NCBI RefSeq assembly: GCF_000499845.2
Contig: NC_023750.2
Coordinates: forward strand, 34,834,699 to 34,898,698
Direction: 5' to 3'
Source of the DNA: Phaseolus vulgaris
Taxonomy: Eukaryota > Streptophyta > Magnoliopsida > Fabales > Fabaceae
Length of the DNA: 64,000 nucleotides
A model generated the notes under the pieces. The model saw only the letters and a program-made list of their open reading frames with translations, ran no database searches and was not told where the DNA came from. Shown here in pieces: positions 24,046 to 36,421 of the stretch; position 1 is the first letter of the stretch; each line of letters starts with the position of its first letter. A program made the position numbers and the translations under genes.

Positions 24046-25120
24046 CTTTGTTTGGTGTTTCTATTCGGTTCCATTACTTTGATTTGTGTTCTTATTTCCG
24101 CACCTTGTTTTGTCATTCATAATCACCTATAATTGTGTTTTTCCTTTGGTCTTATGGAAATGAACATTCACATGTACTTAACATAATTTAACCATAATGT
24201 TGTTAATTTACTATTGAGTTGTAAAGTAAATCACAATTAAGACAACTACAATGCTAAAGATAACAAAATGAAAATATGCTAGGATTGAACTTCACCTATC
24301 TCGCTATTTTTCTTTTTATCTCTTTCAGTTTCATTAATTTTTATGGATCTCCTATTTCTTTATGTCTTCTTAATATCTTTTTCTTCCATGTACAAATACA
24401 AATTATTATCATGTGGTATATTAGGTTTATGACAAAATTTTAGCAATTTTAGTATGTCATATCACTTTAAGACCTTTTTAGAAATTTTACTTCAATGCAA
24501 GAATTTTATAAGACTCATGTTCTAATCAACTTTTTCTTTGGTTATTAGCAAAAAAAAAAATATTTTCAAGGAAAATATTCTTTTATTTTTATGACCTAGG
24601 GTCCTATTTGAAATCAAATATCTTAAATTTTATGTTATGTGGGAATACTCCAATAGAGGTCCTATAATATGCGAATATTAAACTTATGAGTCTATAGTCC
24701 CGACCCTATTGAAATAGTTAGCTAGTTTGGACCACTTAATTAATTTTTCAAATATAAAGAAAGTTTTCAAATAAAATAATTCCACACCTTCATCCATGGT
24801 TATCTAAGAAGAAAACCTCTCCCTTCACGTGTCCTTGCGTGCATGTGACCAAATTGTATATTTAATTTTGGAGATCAAATATATAAATTTGGTTGGCCAA
24901 ATTATGTGGCAGATATTTGGTTAACCTAATTGCCACAAATTTTTATTTAGGAATCCAATTCTCATCTTCCTCATCCTTCACCAACAAAAGGAAAGTGTTT
25001 ACTTTAATCAATTTTGGTTACTTTATCATTATTTCAAATAGCTTAATATTGTTTTTTAGGTTGTTATCTTTGTAATTGTTTAATGTATTCCTTATCATTT
25101 ATACATTAAATTTAGAGTTT

Positions 25121-25159
<39 letters not shown>

Positions 25160-25861
25160 TTTATTAAGTGCTTCTGTATGTAGATTTACTTTAAATTTAT
25201 AAATAATATATTACAATATACTTTATTTTGGTAAAATAATCAATATATTGATGTCAATAATCAATATAAAAGGTTATTTTCTACAACTATTTTTGTTATA
25301 ACATGTATAATATATAGTATTTTATACTAAAGTGAATTTGAAGTTGGTGTTTGTTATACATCAAGTTAAAATATATATATATATATATATAAATATATTT
25401 ATATAAATATATTTATTTAAGATTTTGGATTGGAAATAATTTCTTGATTTATATAAAATGTTGATGAATCATTGGTGTCGGTCCAATGTTTCTTAAAGTT
25501 TTAAATTGAAAATAATGTTTTAATTTTCTTATATAAAATGACTCATTGATGTCGAATCACTCCAATATTTTTTCATAAAAAAAGAAAACTAACATCATAG
25601 TCATGAATGAATATTGAAAAAGAAGAATTAGATAATGTCTTTGTAGCATTTATGTGAGAAAGGAGAATCAAATTTGCAACAATGATACATATTTACCGTG
25701 TAGTGAGACTTAGAACATTAATGGCGCCTGTTTGGACGGCAGAATTCTGAGAATCTACGATAACGGCCTCCCTCAGTTGCTTCGAAACTCAAAAAGTCTA
25801 AAATATTCAATGACATAGCAGAGATAAGCTATGGTTTTCTCACCACATTTATTATCATTTT

Positions 25862-25863
<2 letters not shown>
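24046..25863. other. AT-rich upstream spacer with TA microsatellites
   Basis: No supported gene. TA-repeat tracts lie at about 25125-25156 and 25371-25391. Confidence 0.5.

Positions 25864-25897
<34 letters not shown>
25864..25897 (+). promoter_or_regulatory. TA-repeat / TATA region upstream of DUF1442 gene A
   Basis: A (TA)n run ends about 110 bases before the ATG at 26006 and is the only TATA-like element in a suitable position. A microsatellite serving as TATA box is inference. Confidence 0.4.
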
Positions 25898-26005
25898 CGT
25901 TGCTACCTCCTCATCAACATGAAGCAACATTTTTACACATCAAAGCTAGCATCAAATTGCACCCCAAGAAATCTCCCATTTGAGAGAAACAAACACATCA
26001 ACAAC

Positions 26006-27050
26006 ATGGCTAATTGGTCCCCTGAAAATGCCAAAAGAGCTTATCTCCAAGCACTCGAAATGGTAAGAACCAAGACCAAATACTACACCTACCTATAAAT
26101 TTTCAATATTTAAGATGGGTTTGTCTTCTGTTACTTCTTTGCTTCTTTTGTCCAATAAGACTTGCTGTAGTCATGATTTGGTTTAGATCTAATAATCAAG
26201 GTAATGAATTTGTTAACTCCTGATTTTGTTTCTTAAGGGAAGAGGGCATGTATAAACATATCTTGATCTCAATTCTTAAAAGACTTTTAACTATACAAAA
26301 GTGTTACATTAGATTAAGATAGAAAAGTTGAACATCATATTATTAAAATGATGCAATCTTAAGGATTTTAATATTTTGATTGGTGGTAGTAGTGAAGATC
26401 ATTGTTTGTAATACCTTGATAAGGTTATGATATTTTTTGTTTTCTTTTGGCAGGCCAAAAGAGATAAAGAACCTGATGTAGCTGAGTTCATATCTGCTCT
26501 TGCAGCAGGAAACAATGCACAACTCATGGTGGTGGCCGGTGCCGGTGTGGACAGTTCGGCCACGCTTGCTCTGGCTGCAGCTGCTCATCAAACTGGTGGC
26601 CGTGTGATATGTGTATGCTGTGAACAGATAGAGACACGTCCACTGAGAAAAGATCTAGGAGTTTATGCAGATCGTGTTGAGTTTGTTGTAGGAGATGTGA
26701 GAAGCTTTCTGCTAGGAGATTACAAAGGAGCTGATTTTGTGCTTGTGGATTGTCACATCAGCAATGCAAGGGAAGCTTTTCTAGCAGCATTTAAAGGTGC
26801 CAGCAAAAATGGTGCAGTCGTGGTTGGATACAATGTTAAGCACAGAGCCTCAAGATGGAGACAACTGAGAGCATCTTTTTTACCCATTGGAGAAGGGTTG
26901 TTGATGGCCAAAATAGATCCAAATGTGAAGGGTAATCACAGGGTTGTCCAAAGGAGGAGTCGTTGGATTGTTCAAGTGGACAACTGCACTGGAGAGGAAC
27001 ATATTTTTAGGGTCACCTCTCCTCATAAGAAAGTGCAGATTGAAGTCTAA
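26006..27050 (+). CDS. DUF1442 family protein, gene A (Rossmann/methyltransferase-like)
   Basis: Two exons: 26006-26062 and 26454-27050, GT/AG borders, phase-0 intron, 217 residues. The ATG lies in AACATGGC, a good plant start context. The protein begins MANWSPENAKRAYLQALEM, then shows the DUF1442 pattern: EFISALAAGNNAQLMVV, a second-strand block (RVICVCCEQ), GADFVLVDCHISNAREAF, GAVVVGYNV, FLPIGEGLLMAKI and RWIVQVDNCTGEEHIFR near the C-terminus. DUF1442 is plant-specific and assigned to the SAM-dependent methyltransferase-like fold; substrate unknown. No signal peptide or membrane segment; probably soluble. The sequence is intact. Paralogue of the gene at 52249-53076. Confidence 0.92.
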
Positions 27051-27260
27051 GGCTATAATTTCATAGGTTTTGTTTTGGATTATGAATAATATGAAATGAT
27101 AGAAGTAAACATAGGTAACATGGTCTAAAGGGTACCTCTTAGGAATGTGTAATAGAACAGAAGCTATTTGGTATTCATTGTTTTCTATTTTGCTTTTTTT
27201 TTCCTGTGTCTTAGTGTATATTTGTATAAATAATTTGGCCTGTTAATTTTTTTTTTCACA
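27051..27260 (+). other. 3' flank of gene A
   Basis: T-rich 3' UTR-like DNA with TATGAATAATATGAAATG near 27080 and GTATAAATAATTTGG near 27220 as possible plant polyadenylation signals. No gene. Confidence 0.35.
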
Positions 27261-27261
27261 G

Positions 27262-28345
27262 GCCAAAGAAGCAGAGAATGTAAAACAGAAAAAGAAAAAT
27301 TTAGTTTAACACCATGTCATCAGTCATCAAATGTTGCTATGTATCTTTCATGAGTAAGAAAATTAGTTCTACACTACATAAACAAAGATTTTTCACTTGT
27401 CATGAATCTTTGATGGATAAGATTAAAATTTTAGGAGAGAATTTCAGTTTTTATGCTGCTGCTATCCAAAAATTTCCTTATGATCTGTTTATGGAGTTAT
27501 TATTAATGTCACTTGCTAGGTATTATGAGGTTGTAGCTGTTGAAGGTCTTAGAAGTATCTGCATAAACCAATTTTTCAATGCTGTGTCTGATAAAATGAA
27601 TCTTATTTTAGAGTATTGAAGAATTTCAATATTCCCTCTAACCAAATAAAATTTAATTTTCCTTTTCAGAATAATTTGACATGAATTACACAGTAATAAT
27701 TAGAAAGTGTAGAAAAGGGTGCATTGTGTTTCATTTACATTCACTATGTCAATGCTGGGAAGTTGAAAATGAATGAGAGGATAAATGGATGAGGTTCTCT
27801 AATTCATTTCCAATTTTTTTTTTCAATTTAGCTTGTTTGGGATTATTATATATATTCAAAGGTCAATAGCATGATGAAATTGATGGGAGATTACAGAACA
27901 ATCTTTTATGGCACTATAAAGAACATCAATTAGTTATGCCAAAATCTTTTATGGCACTATAAAGAACAATCTTTCCTCTCTCCAAAATACTTCAAGGGAC
28001 TCAAATATCGACCCAAATTCAATTGTTGTTTCTCAAACAGCTTTAGTTAAAGGCTCATCACGGCAAGTAGAATTACTTGTTGCCTTTTCTGCTGCAAATT
28101 GGAAATTAATGTTTTCTCAAAGTTGCAATTGATCCCATTTAGTTATCTTCTGAGGGTCTTGTTAGTGTGCTTAGATCACTGGTTGATTTTGAGAAATCAT
28201 ATATGGAAATGAAAAAGTTAAAGAATGACCAACAAGAAGGGATTTCTGCTGAAGATTCTATAGGAATAAGATCCAAGGAAGATGTAACCAGTGATCCAGG
28301 TGCTTCTGCTAGGAAGACTGGAAATTATGCAAATTAGGCATAATC
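27262..28345 (+). pseudogene. Gene-like fragments of unknown identity
   Basis: Several short coding-like stretches lie in a row: a K/E-rich piece after an AG at 27260-27261, an open frame at 27314-27619 (contains SLMDKIKILGENFSFYAAA), a piece near 27965-28105 (SIVVSQTALVKGSSRQVELL) and one near 28152-28335 (EGLVSVLRSLVDFEKSYMEM, then a hydrophilic stretch). Frames change and stops intervene. The second half looks like decayed exons of one helical protein. I do not recognise the parent gene. Confidence 0.3.
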
Positions 28346-30149
28346 AAAGATCTTTCTGAAAGAACTGTTCTGAAAATTTTGTCAGTGACAGGTAATAGAT
28401 GTTAGATAGGAATCAAATATAAGCTAGAAACTTATCCAAACTAGGCCTAATCCATTACCTGATTGTGTATTTTCATTCTTCAGCTTGCATATATACATAT
28501 GATCTAAAGAGCATCCAACAACCATTGCATTTTACATGGCAACAATTCTCTTAAGCATTTCATCAAACAGTTTCTTAACACTCAATATTATCCCTTTCAA
28601 AATAGCCATTGACCATGATTAAGGAAGATATTAAATAATTTTAGTTATAAAATAAAAATAGTTTGCTGGAATTATCGTTTATTATTTGAATACTCTATTA
28701 AGTTAAATAATGTAATAAACTTGAGGTTTATTAATTTTAAATTTATAATATTGATAATCGGAAATGATTTAATATTTCTTATGAATATCGCGATTCTTAA
28801 TGTGTATTTTCTAAGATATGTGTGTGTCTATTTCTGAATTGGGAAATTTATATTGGTATGTTTTGGGTTGGCAAATCAAAAGCTCTTATTTCTTTCTCCC
28901 CATGTGTTTGATAATATGTCTGCAAAAAGCTTTATCATCTAGTTCACTAGAATCCTGTTACTAATCATATTATACTTTTATGATCTTTGATAACTGAAAC
29001 TTTATTGCTTCTTTGGCTTCAACTATCTTGGTACACCATCTATTGAGGGATGGTGTGTTTTACTTTTCTTTCAATAAATTTATCAGATTTTATGTTTGGT
29101 AAGCTAACAAGTATGGAATGTCAGGAGGAAATTCATTTTTCACAACCATTTATATTCATTGGAGTTTGGAACACTTTAATTTGAGCGCCATTGGAAAGTG
29201 TTCAACAACGTTTGTACAATCACATTTCACACACTTTGTTTGTTTCAACATAAATATTGTATACGAGGATTGAAGAGTGCTGATCAATTTTGTTTAGATC
29301 AAGGGTATTGTGATGATTTACAAGTAAAGAAATGTGAGAGATATAAAAGAACGAATTCCCTCTCAAATACAAAGAAAGACCATAAAAGTTAGGTGACTTA
29401 TTTCAAAAAGTCTAATTTATTCTTAAATGTAAATTAATGTAATTTATGTTTGTATGTGATATTTTTCTTAAATTTTATTTTATTAAATTAATTATTTATA
29501 AATATATAAAATAAATTATTTCAAATATTAATTCAAATTTTATAATATTTTTTAAATATAATAAATTTATTTATAATTTAAATATTAAATTAATTTTAAA
29601 ATATATTAATTTATTTATTATATATATAATCGATTATAATAAATTATATATATATATATATATCTATTATTAATATAATATAATAAATTATATTAAATAA
29701 TAATATTATTATTAATAAAAAAATATTAACAATTAATAATAATAATATAATTATTTATAATAGAAACATAAATTTATATAATAATAATAATAATAATAAT
29801 ATTGATTATAACAGTAAAAATATAAAATAATACTATTATTTAAATTTGATATAAAAATTATCTTTAATTAAAATATTTATAATTATGAATATTTAAATAT
29901 TATTTATTTTTATTTAATAACTTTTATATATTAATAATATTAATAATTTATACTTTTTTAAGTACCAACATTATAGTTAACTCTTGTATCATCTTGATAC
30001 ATTATAATCTTTATGTTCAATCAAGACACAAAATAGGTAAATTGTCAAAATATCATTATTATTTTTTATCTTCAACATTATTATATTTACTAATTATTTA
30101 TTCTATTCTGACCGTGGATCTAAAAATAAATATTTTTAATATTTCTTTT
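28346..30149. other. AT-rich region, extreme at 29440-29960
   Basis: No supported gene. About 29440-29960 is nearly pure A/T with (TAA)n near 29780 and TA tracts near 29646. A 64-codon open frame at 29198 has no recognisable feature. Confidence 0.55.
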
Positions 30150-30271
30150 ATTGCATAGGGCTACCGTGCTAGTGTTTGGTCGAGGGTTAATGGTTTTTTA
30201 TTGTTGTTCAATACATATACTGATTCCCTTGTGGTTCACTGGTCAATGTGTATCATTATGATATCCCAAAA
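30150..30271 (-). pseudogene. Tat/Ogre-like protease fragment, left piece of split copy 1
   Basis: On the minus strand it reads as the end of the protease region (STFWDIIMIHIDQ), matching the pattern of the better copy (STTKDIFTIHVDQKVSRECY at ~62260). The rest of the copy lies beyond the inserted LTR element, at 36422-38270. The last five bases, CAAAA, are the target duplication of that element. Confidence 0.65.
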
Positions 30272-30968
30272 TGATGGAGGAGGGCCAAGCACACCACACT
30301 ATGAAAAGCCAAGCTCCAAGTCTAGGCCGTCTAGAACCACATGAGGAGCATCTAGCCCATGATGAGGAGCGTCTAGACTTCAAAAGGAGAGCGTCTAACC
30401 ATGATGAGGAGCGGCTACATAAGAAGCGTCTAGGAGGAAGCCTAGACCGTCTAGGACCAAGCATATTCACGTTCACATGGGTCAAGCTACGGTTTGGGAT
30501 AAAAAGGCCTTGTATATGTCACATGGAGGCCCATTAGGGGTGGCTAAGTAATTAGAGTAGTGTAGAAAACATAAATGAGTGAACATTCTAAAATCTAGTT
30601 TGCTTGGCCGGTCATGTGCCATGTGCCTTGTGAATTACATTTCATTTTGGTTCCATTTCATTTAGACTTAGCTTAGTTTCTACGGTCCTTTAGCCTATAA
30701 AAGGGAAGGCCATCTCATGTATTTTGTAAGATTATTGTGAGTAAAGTTATGCTGCCATTTTTGTGCCAAGCTTTGCTTCTACCTAGATTCTAGGCTCTAA
30801 TCTTCACATCCTTCACCTTTCCTTGGGCTGGCCGAACCTCCCAACTTTCATACATACCATGCACCTTCAAGATCACCATAGCTCTTAGGAGGATCTTGCA
30901 CACACACATCCATGGCTTCCGCACCATCCTTTACATGATTCAAGAAGAACTTCATGAATTTGCCATCA
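30272..30968 (+). repeat. 5' LTR of element N
   Basis: Starts TGATGGAGGAGGG, ends TTTGCCATCA. Its first ~180 bases hold repeated (G)CGTCTAG motifs; this copy has 21 more bases of that repeat than the 3' LTR. TATA-like CCTATAAAAGGG near 30700 sets the promoter. Confidence 0.95.
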
Positions 30969-30983
30969 TTTGGTATCATGAGC
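30969..30983 (+). other. Primer-binding site of element N
   Basis: TTTGGTATCATGAGC directly after the 5' LTR; it matches the initiator-Met tRNA type PBS (TGGTATCAGAGC) with one inserted T. Confidence 0.75.
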
Positions 30984-32845
30984 TTAGGTTCTTCAAGATG
31001 AGTTGTTCTTGGTCTTTTCATTTTTAGTTGTTCTTGGTCTTTTCATTTTTAGTTCTTCTTTATTTCATGTTGTTCATCTTATTTCCATAATTGTCTTGCT
31101 GTTTTTTACATTTTAATTTGTTTTGGTGTGCTATTTGGAAGATCCAACCGGTGCACTTTGTTCAATTGATCTTAAACAATTCTTGTGCAAATTGTGATAG
31201 GATTCCATACACCTTTGAGTTGCTGTTTTCTTTTAGGTTTTTGAGTCTTTATTGCACTTTTAATTTGGTTCATATTATGCTCTTTGAGTCTTTAATTTCT
31301 GAATCCATATATGTTTTGTCAAGTCATGTTCATTCACAATGTCATCAATTCATAGTAGTCCTTTGATTGGCTTGATTGTTTCCTGATTTTGAGTATATGT
31401 TTTTGCTTTGAATCTTCTGTTCATTTGATCTTTTGGTGCTTTTTTATTTTTAGTTTGAGTTCATATTTGTGTTTAGATCTTACACAAATTCTTTTTCTCA
31501 ATTCCATTGTGTTTAAATTTTGGTATCTTACTGTTTTTTCCAGTTTTTCCAGAATCCCCTGTTTCACATTCTCTATGCTGGCTGTTTTGTTCCAGAAAAA
31601 TATTTTCACTCATAGGAAAATTTTGATTCTCTGGAATATGCAAGTTTGAAGTGTTACAGAAAGGACAAAAAAAGAATTAGCTCAAAAGAGTCAACAGAAA
31701 AAAAATGATAAATATTTTAAAATCAGTGTGCAAATCTGAGGCGCTACAGCTGGCGTAACTGAACACTGAAATTGAAAAATTTATTAAAAAAAAAAATGGT
31801 TCATGCGTTTTGAGTGATTCCAAAACCAGATTTTAGCTAAGATCTTGAATATCTTGAATATCAAATTTCAGAATCAAATCTAAAAATCACAGCTCAGCAT
31901 AAATTGGGGAAAAACACGTTTCTGGCCCACAACAATTTTCCAGTGGTGCTGTTTTTTATTTTGTAATCTAATTCTAGTGCCATTCTTAGGAATTCTTTTG
32001 TGTGCCTACCTTTATTTGAGTACCTTTTATTTGCTTGCTTAATATTTCTTGGACCTCTTTCTAGTTGTCATAATCTAACTCCTTTTGGTGGTACTGTTTT
32101 ATTCAATTAAATTGTTTCTTGCTTTTGTTCTTTGACCTCTAATTTGGTGCTGGAATTTATTCTCCCTTGGTGCTTAATTGAATGGAAACTTGACTTGGGT
32201 AAGGTCTAGTCTTTTGATAGGTGCTGGAATTGGAGAATTAAGACCTTCATTCTAAGGGGAAACAAAGACAAGGCAGAATCAAGCTTTCTTGAAAACACCA
32301 CAAACACTTGGAGGGCCAACAAGCAAAGACAACAAGGAAGTGCCTTTAGCAAAAAGAGGATCAACAAAGGGAGTTTTCTTAATTTCCTTGCAACTTAGTT
32401 TGTGTTAATTACCTCTTAATTACGTTATTAGACGGTGAGTGTGTCTTCAAGGGCTCCAAGTGTCCAAGAAGCCTCACCTAGGGCCGACTAGTGTAGAACT
32501 CTTTAATTAGCAATTGTTAATTGTTTTTAGTTGCTTTTCTATTGATTAATTAGTAACGCTTTGTATGTGTGGTTGTTTTGTTAAGCTTTGTTAAAACCGT
32601 CTAGCTTTGTTAATTAGTTAGCTTACATTGTTTTCTTGCATTTGTTTTCTCAACTTAATTGTGTTCTAAGTGATTTACTAAGAGAAAGCTTTGTGTAAAG
32701 ACATCGAGGGATAGTTTTTGGCTAAGGCAAAGGCTTGGTACTTAAGTAGTCCTCTATGACTCACCTCCCTTACCTGGAAAACTACCTTCTTTGACTTTCC
32801 TAAATTTTTTCAAGGTAAAACACTTGTATAAACAAAGTTTTAGCC
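30984..32845 (+). other. Long untranslated leader of element N
   Basis: About 1.86 kb between PBS and the gag ATG, with no coding signature. A 25-base unit (GTTGTTCTTGGTCTTTTCAT and on) is duplicated near 31005-31055. Open frames of 60-90 codons are T-rich and carry no domain. Confidence 0.6.
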
Positions 32846-35818
32846 ATGTCTACTTCTCCTCACTCTCCAAAGTCTATTGAAAGTGAAGTAAAATCTATTA
32901 AATCTCTTTTGAAAGAAGTTTCACAAGCTGTACAAATGATTTCTTTTAGACAATTGGAGAATGAGAATAAAATTAATGAATTGGCTAAAGCCCAAGAAGA
33001 GAAATCACAAAAATCCCAAAAATAAAAAAATCCTCATACTCATGCATCCCATTCTAAAAGTAATGAGTCTCTAGGGGAGGGAAGCCTTAGAATCAATGAC
33101 TATTACCAACCACCTCCTAGAAGAACTAGGCAAAGGGAGCAAGAGAGCCCAAGGGAAGTAAGGGTAGACCTACCCCATTTCTATGGTAAGGAAGATGTAG
33201 AGGCCTACCTAGATTGGGAGATGAAAGTAGAGCAACTCTTTGCTTGCCATAGGGTGAGTGAAGAGAGGAGGGTATCCTTAGCAACCCTTAGTTTCCAAAG
33301 CAATGCCATGTATTGGTGGACCTCTCTAGAGAGAGACCGACGTCTTCATAGGGAGCCTCCCATAGAATATTGGAATGACCTTAGGGGAGCCCTAAGACGA
33401 CGCCACATACCTTCCTACTACCATAGGGAGTTGATGGACAAGCTCCAAAGACTCCAACAAAAGAACTTGAGTGTGGAAGAGTATAGGCAGAAAATGGAGC
33501 TCTACATGATGAGAGCATCCATTAGAGAGGAAGAAACCACCACCATATCTAGGTTTCTAAGTGGGCTCAACCTTGAGATAAGGGATAGAGTAGAACTATT
33601 ACCCTACCAAGACTTGAATGATTTGGTTCAACTTTTCATTAAAGTTGAACAACAAAATTTGCGCAAAACTTCAAGTCAAAGGGTGGGTTCTTACTCCAAC
33701 TCTTATCCCAAAAAAGACTTTAAAAGGGAGGGTAGTACACCTAGAGACGAACCCAAAGAAACTAGCAAACCCTTAGTGAAAGATGCCTCCACCCCATACA
33801 TCCGTGCTAGGGACACCAAGTGTTTTAAATGTTTTGGAAGAGGACATGTGCAAGCACAATGTCCAAACCAAAGGGTTTTGTTCTAAAAAGGAAAAGATGA
33901 GTACACAAGTGGTGAGGATGAACCTAGTACACAAGAAAAGGGGGAAGGAGAGAGGATAAATCCTTTGGAGGGGGACTTATTGCTGATTCAAAGAATCCTC
34001 CACAATCAACCTAGTGCATCCATCGAGACACAACGAGAGAACATTTTTCATACTAGATGCAATGTTTTAGAAAATATATGCTCTCTTATTGTGGATGGTG
34101 GATCATGCTGCAATTGTTGTAGCACTAGATTGATTGAAAAACTAAAACTACAAGTAGTTCCTCATCCAAAACCTTACAATTTACAATGGATCAATGAGGA
34201 TGGAGAACTACGTGTAGACAAACAAGTGGAAATTAAGTTTTCTATAGGTAACTACAAAGACAATGTTTTATGTGATGTAGTACCTATGGAAGCTTGCCAC
34301 ATATTATTAGGTAGACTATAGCAATTTGATAAGAAAACCTTGCATAATGGTCTAACTAACGAGATTTCTTTCATCCACAAGCACAAAAAGTTTGTACTTA
34401 GCCCTTTACCACATTCCCAAGTGGTAAAAGACCAAATACAAATGAAACATAAAAGGGATGAAGAGAAAATAGAAAAGGCGTGGGAGAAGAGTGTTCCTTC
34501 CCACAAGGTCATTCAACAAGTCAAGCACATTGAAAATACCCTGGCAAACATGCTTCTTGTTGAACAACCTAGCCTTACCTATTGTAAAGGAACACTTGCG
34601 AGCACGAGCCCAAAAGAAGAGTCTTTAAAAGAAGCTTGCATAGATCAAGACTATTTCTCAAATGTGTTAAGATATCCCCAAAAGAATGACAAGTTATCAA
34701 TAAGCACCTACCAATTTTTGTATGAAGTAGTGCCTAAAACAACTTGCCATGTCTTATTGAGACACCCATTACAAAATGTACAAATTTTCATAAACAATGG
34801 TTGTACCAACGAGACTCTCTTTGCACATAAGAGAAAAAGTCTACAAGAAGGAGAACTCATGGGGCAAATGAGAGTTGATGGAACTCTAGAGCTTTTACGA
34901 GGAAAACTTTTGTCACCCATGAGAAAAGAAGTTCAAAGACATTACTTTAGGTACAACTCTTGTTTTCAAAATACACCTAAAGCAAAGTCTCAAGAACTCT
35001 ATACTCCTTCACCTTTTGTACAAGATCCTTGGGAAGACACACATTTCATATTAGAGCTTCCTAGGACGACAAAAGGTCTTGATTCATTCTTCATGGATGT
35101 GGATAAACTCTTCCTAAGAAACGTGACAAGCCTCCATGGTTTATTTTCAAATGATAGAGCTCCAAAATTTGAAAACATAGCTCTTCCTTCTATGCTTCAC
35201 GAAATCATGAGGGACACTCACAATTCTTGGGATAAGAATCCTTTTCCTTATAAGCATGCATACAATGGAGTAGTCCATAAGATTACTCATATTTCTCCAT
35301 TTGAAGTTGTATGTGCACAATGTCCTCTTGCCTTTTTAAAGTTGTTACCATTTCTTAAAGGGATTATGCCTAAGGGAAAAGTAAATACTTTTGGAAATTT
35401 TAGAAAACATAAGAGGATTAGAAGGCACCTACAACCATCAAAAGGGAGGTATTGTGAGAAGTTGGCCAAAACAAGAGAAAAACAAAAATGGCAACTTCAC
35501 ACAATTATTTGTTCTCCAAAGGCTCACCCTAACTCCTTTGCTTTGTTTCAAGATTCACATAGATTGATATTTGATCCGGGAGGACACACCTTGACGAAGC
35601 AAGAGGCTGCTATCCGAGATCAAGAATGCAAATCTGAGGATAGATCTTCTCAAGAAGGAGGAGATGATGGACACCATCCAGCCACAACCATCCCCTTAGC
35701 AAAAGCCTTGGATTTGAGGACAAATCCTTTTCAAGAGGGAGGGGATGATGGAGGAGGGCCAAGCACACCACACTATGAAAAGCCAAGCTCCAAGTCTAGG
35801 CCGTCTAGAACCACATGA
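32846..35818 (+). pseudogene. Gag-protease plus integrase remnant of element N
   Basis: One continuous frame from ATG 32846 into the 3' LTR, broken only by stops at 33023 (TAA), 33884 (TAA) and 34319 (TAG, where relatives have TGG). In order: an N-terminal coil; a Retrotrans_gag domain (YLDWEMKVEQLFACHR, MYWWTSLERDRR, RRRHIPSYYHREL); a CCHC knuckle CFKCFGRGHVQAQC at codon ~325; an aspartic protease core SLIVDGGSC at codon ~412; then a long open stretch with a decayed second copy of the protease end, and an integrase C-terminal remnant (WDKNPFPYKHAYNGVVHK, HISPFEVVC). RT, RNase H and the integrase catalytic core are missing. Gag would package RNA in relatives; this copy depends on helpers. Confidence 0.88.
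35731..35745 (+). other. Polypurine tract of element N
   Basis: TCAAGAGGGAGGGGA immediately before the 3' LTR; it primes plus-strand synthesis in LTR elements. Confidence 0.85.
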
Positions 35819-36421
35819 GGAGCATCTAGCCCATGATGAGGAGCGTCTAAACTTCAAAAGGAGAACGTCTAACCATGATAAGGAGCGGCTACATAAGAAG
35901 CGTCTAGGACCAAGCATATTCATGTTCACATGGGTCAAGCTACGGTTTGGGATAAGAAGGCCTTGTATATGTCGCATGGAGGCCCATTAGGGGTGGCCAA
36001 GTAATTAGAGTAGTGTAGAAAGCATAAATGAGTGAACATTCTAGAATCTAGTTTGCTTGGCCGGTCATGTGCCATGTGCCTTGTGAATTACATTTCATTT
36101 TGGTTCCATTTCATTTAGACTTAGCTTAGTTTCTACGGTCCTTTAGCCTATAAAAGGGAAGGCCATCTCATGTATTTTGTAAGATTAATGTGAGTAAAGT
36201 TATGCTGCCATTTTTGTGCCAAGCTTTGCTTCTACCTAGATTCTAGGCTCTAATCTTCACATCCTTCACCTTTCCTTGGACTGGCCGAACCTCCCAACTT
36301 TCATACATACCATGCACCTTCAAGATCACCATAGCTCTTAGGAGGATCTTGCACACACACATCCATGGCTTCCGCACCATCCTTTACATGATTCAAGAAG
36401 AACTTCATGAATTTGCCATCA
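35746..36421 (+). repeat. 3' LTR of element N
   Basis: Same ends as the 5' LTR; lacks 21 bases of the GTCTAG repeat. Followed by the target duplication CAAAA. Confidence 0.95.

Larger units (their letters stand above)
30272..36421 (+). mobile_element. Complete non-autonomous Ty3/gypsy-type LTR element (element N)
   Basis: LTRs 30272-30968 and 35746-36421 (TG...CA), target duplication CAAAA on both sides (30267-30271, 36422-36426), PBS just inside the 5' LTR, polypurine tract just before the 3' LTR. The interior has a ~1.9-kb untranslated leader, a gag-protease frame and a fused pol remnant; reverse transcriptase and RNase H are absent. The two LTRs differ by about 11 substitutions and one 21-base indel (counted by eye), so the insertion is fairly recent. 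It lies inside an older Tat/Ogre-like copy on the opposite strand. Confidence 0.95.

Noticed and set aside
29440..29960. Replication origin or matrix-attachment site
   Set aside because: Extreme AT content alone is not evidence in a plant genome; no specific motif seen.
31091..31649. T-rich frames in the leader of element N as genes
   Set aside because: Hydrophobic low-complexity products inside a non-coding retroelement leader.
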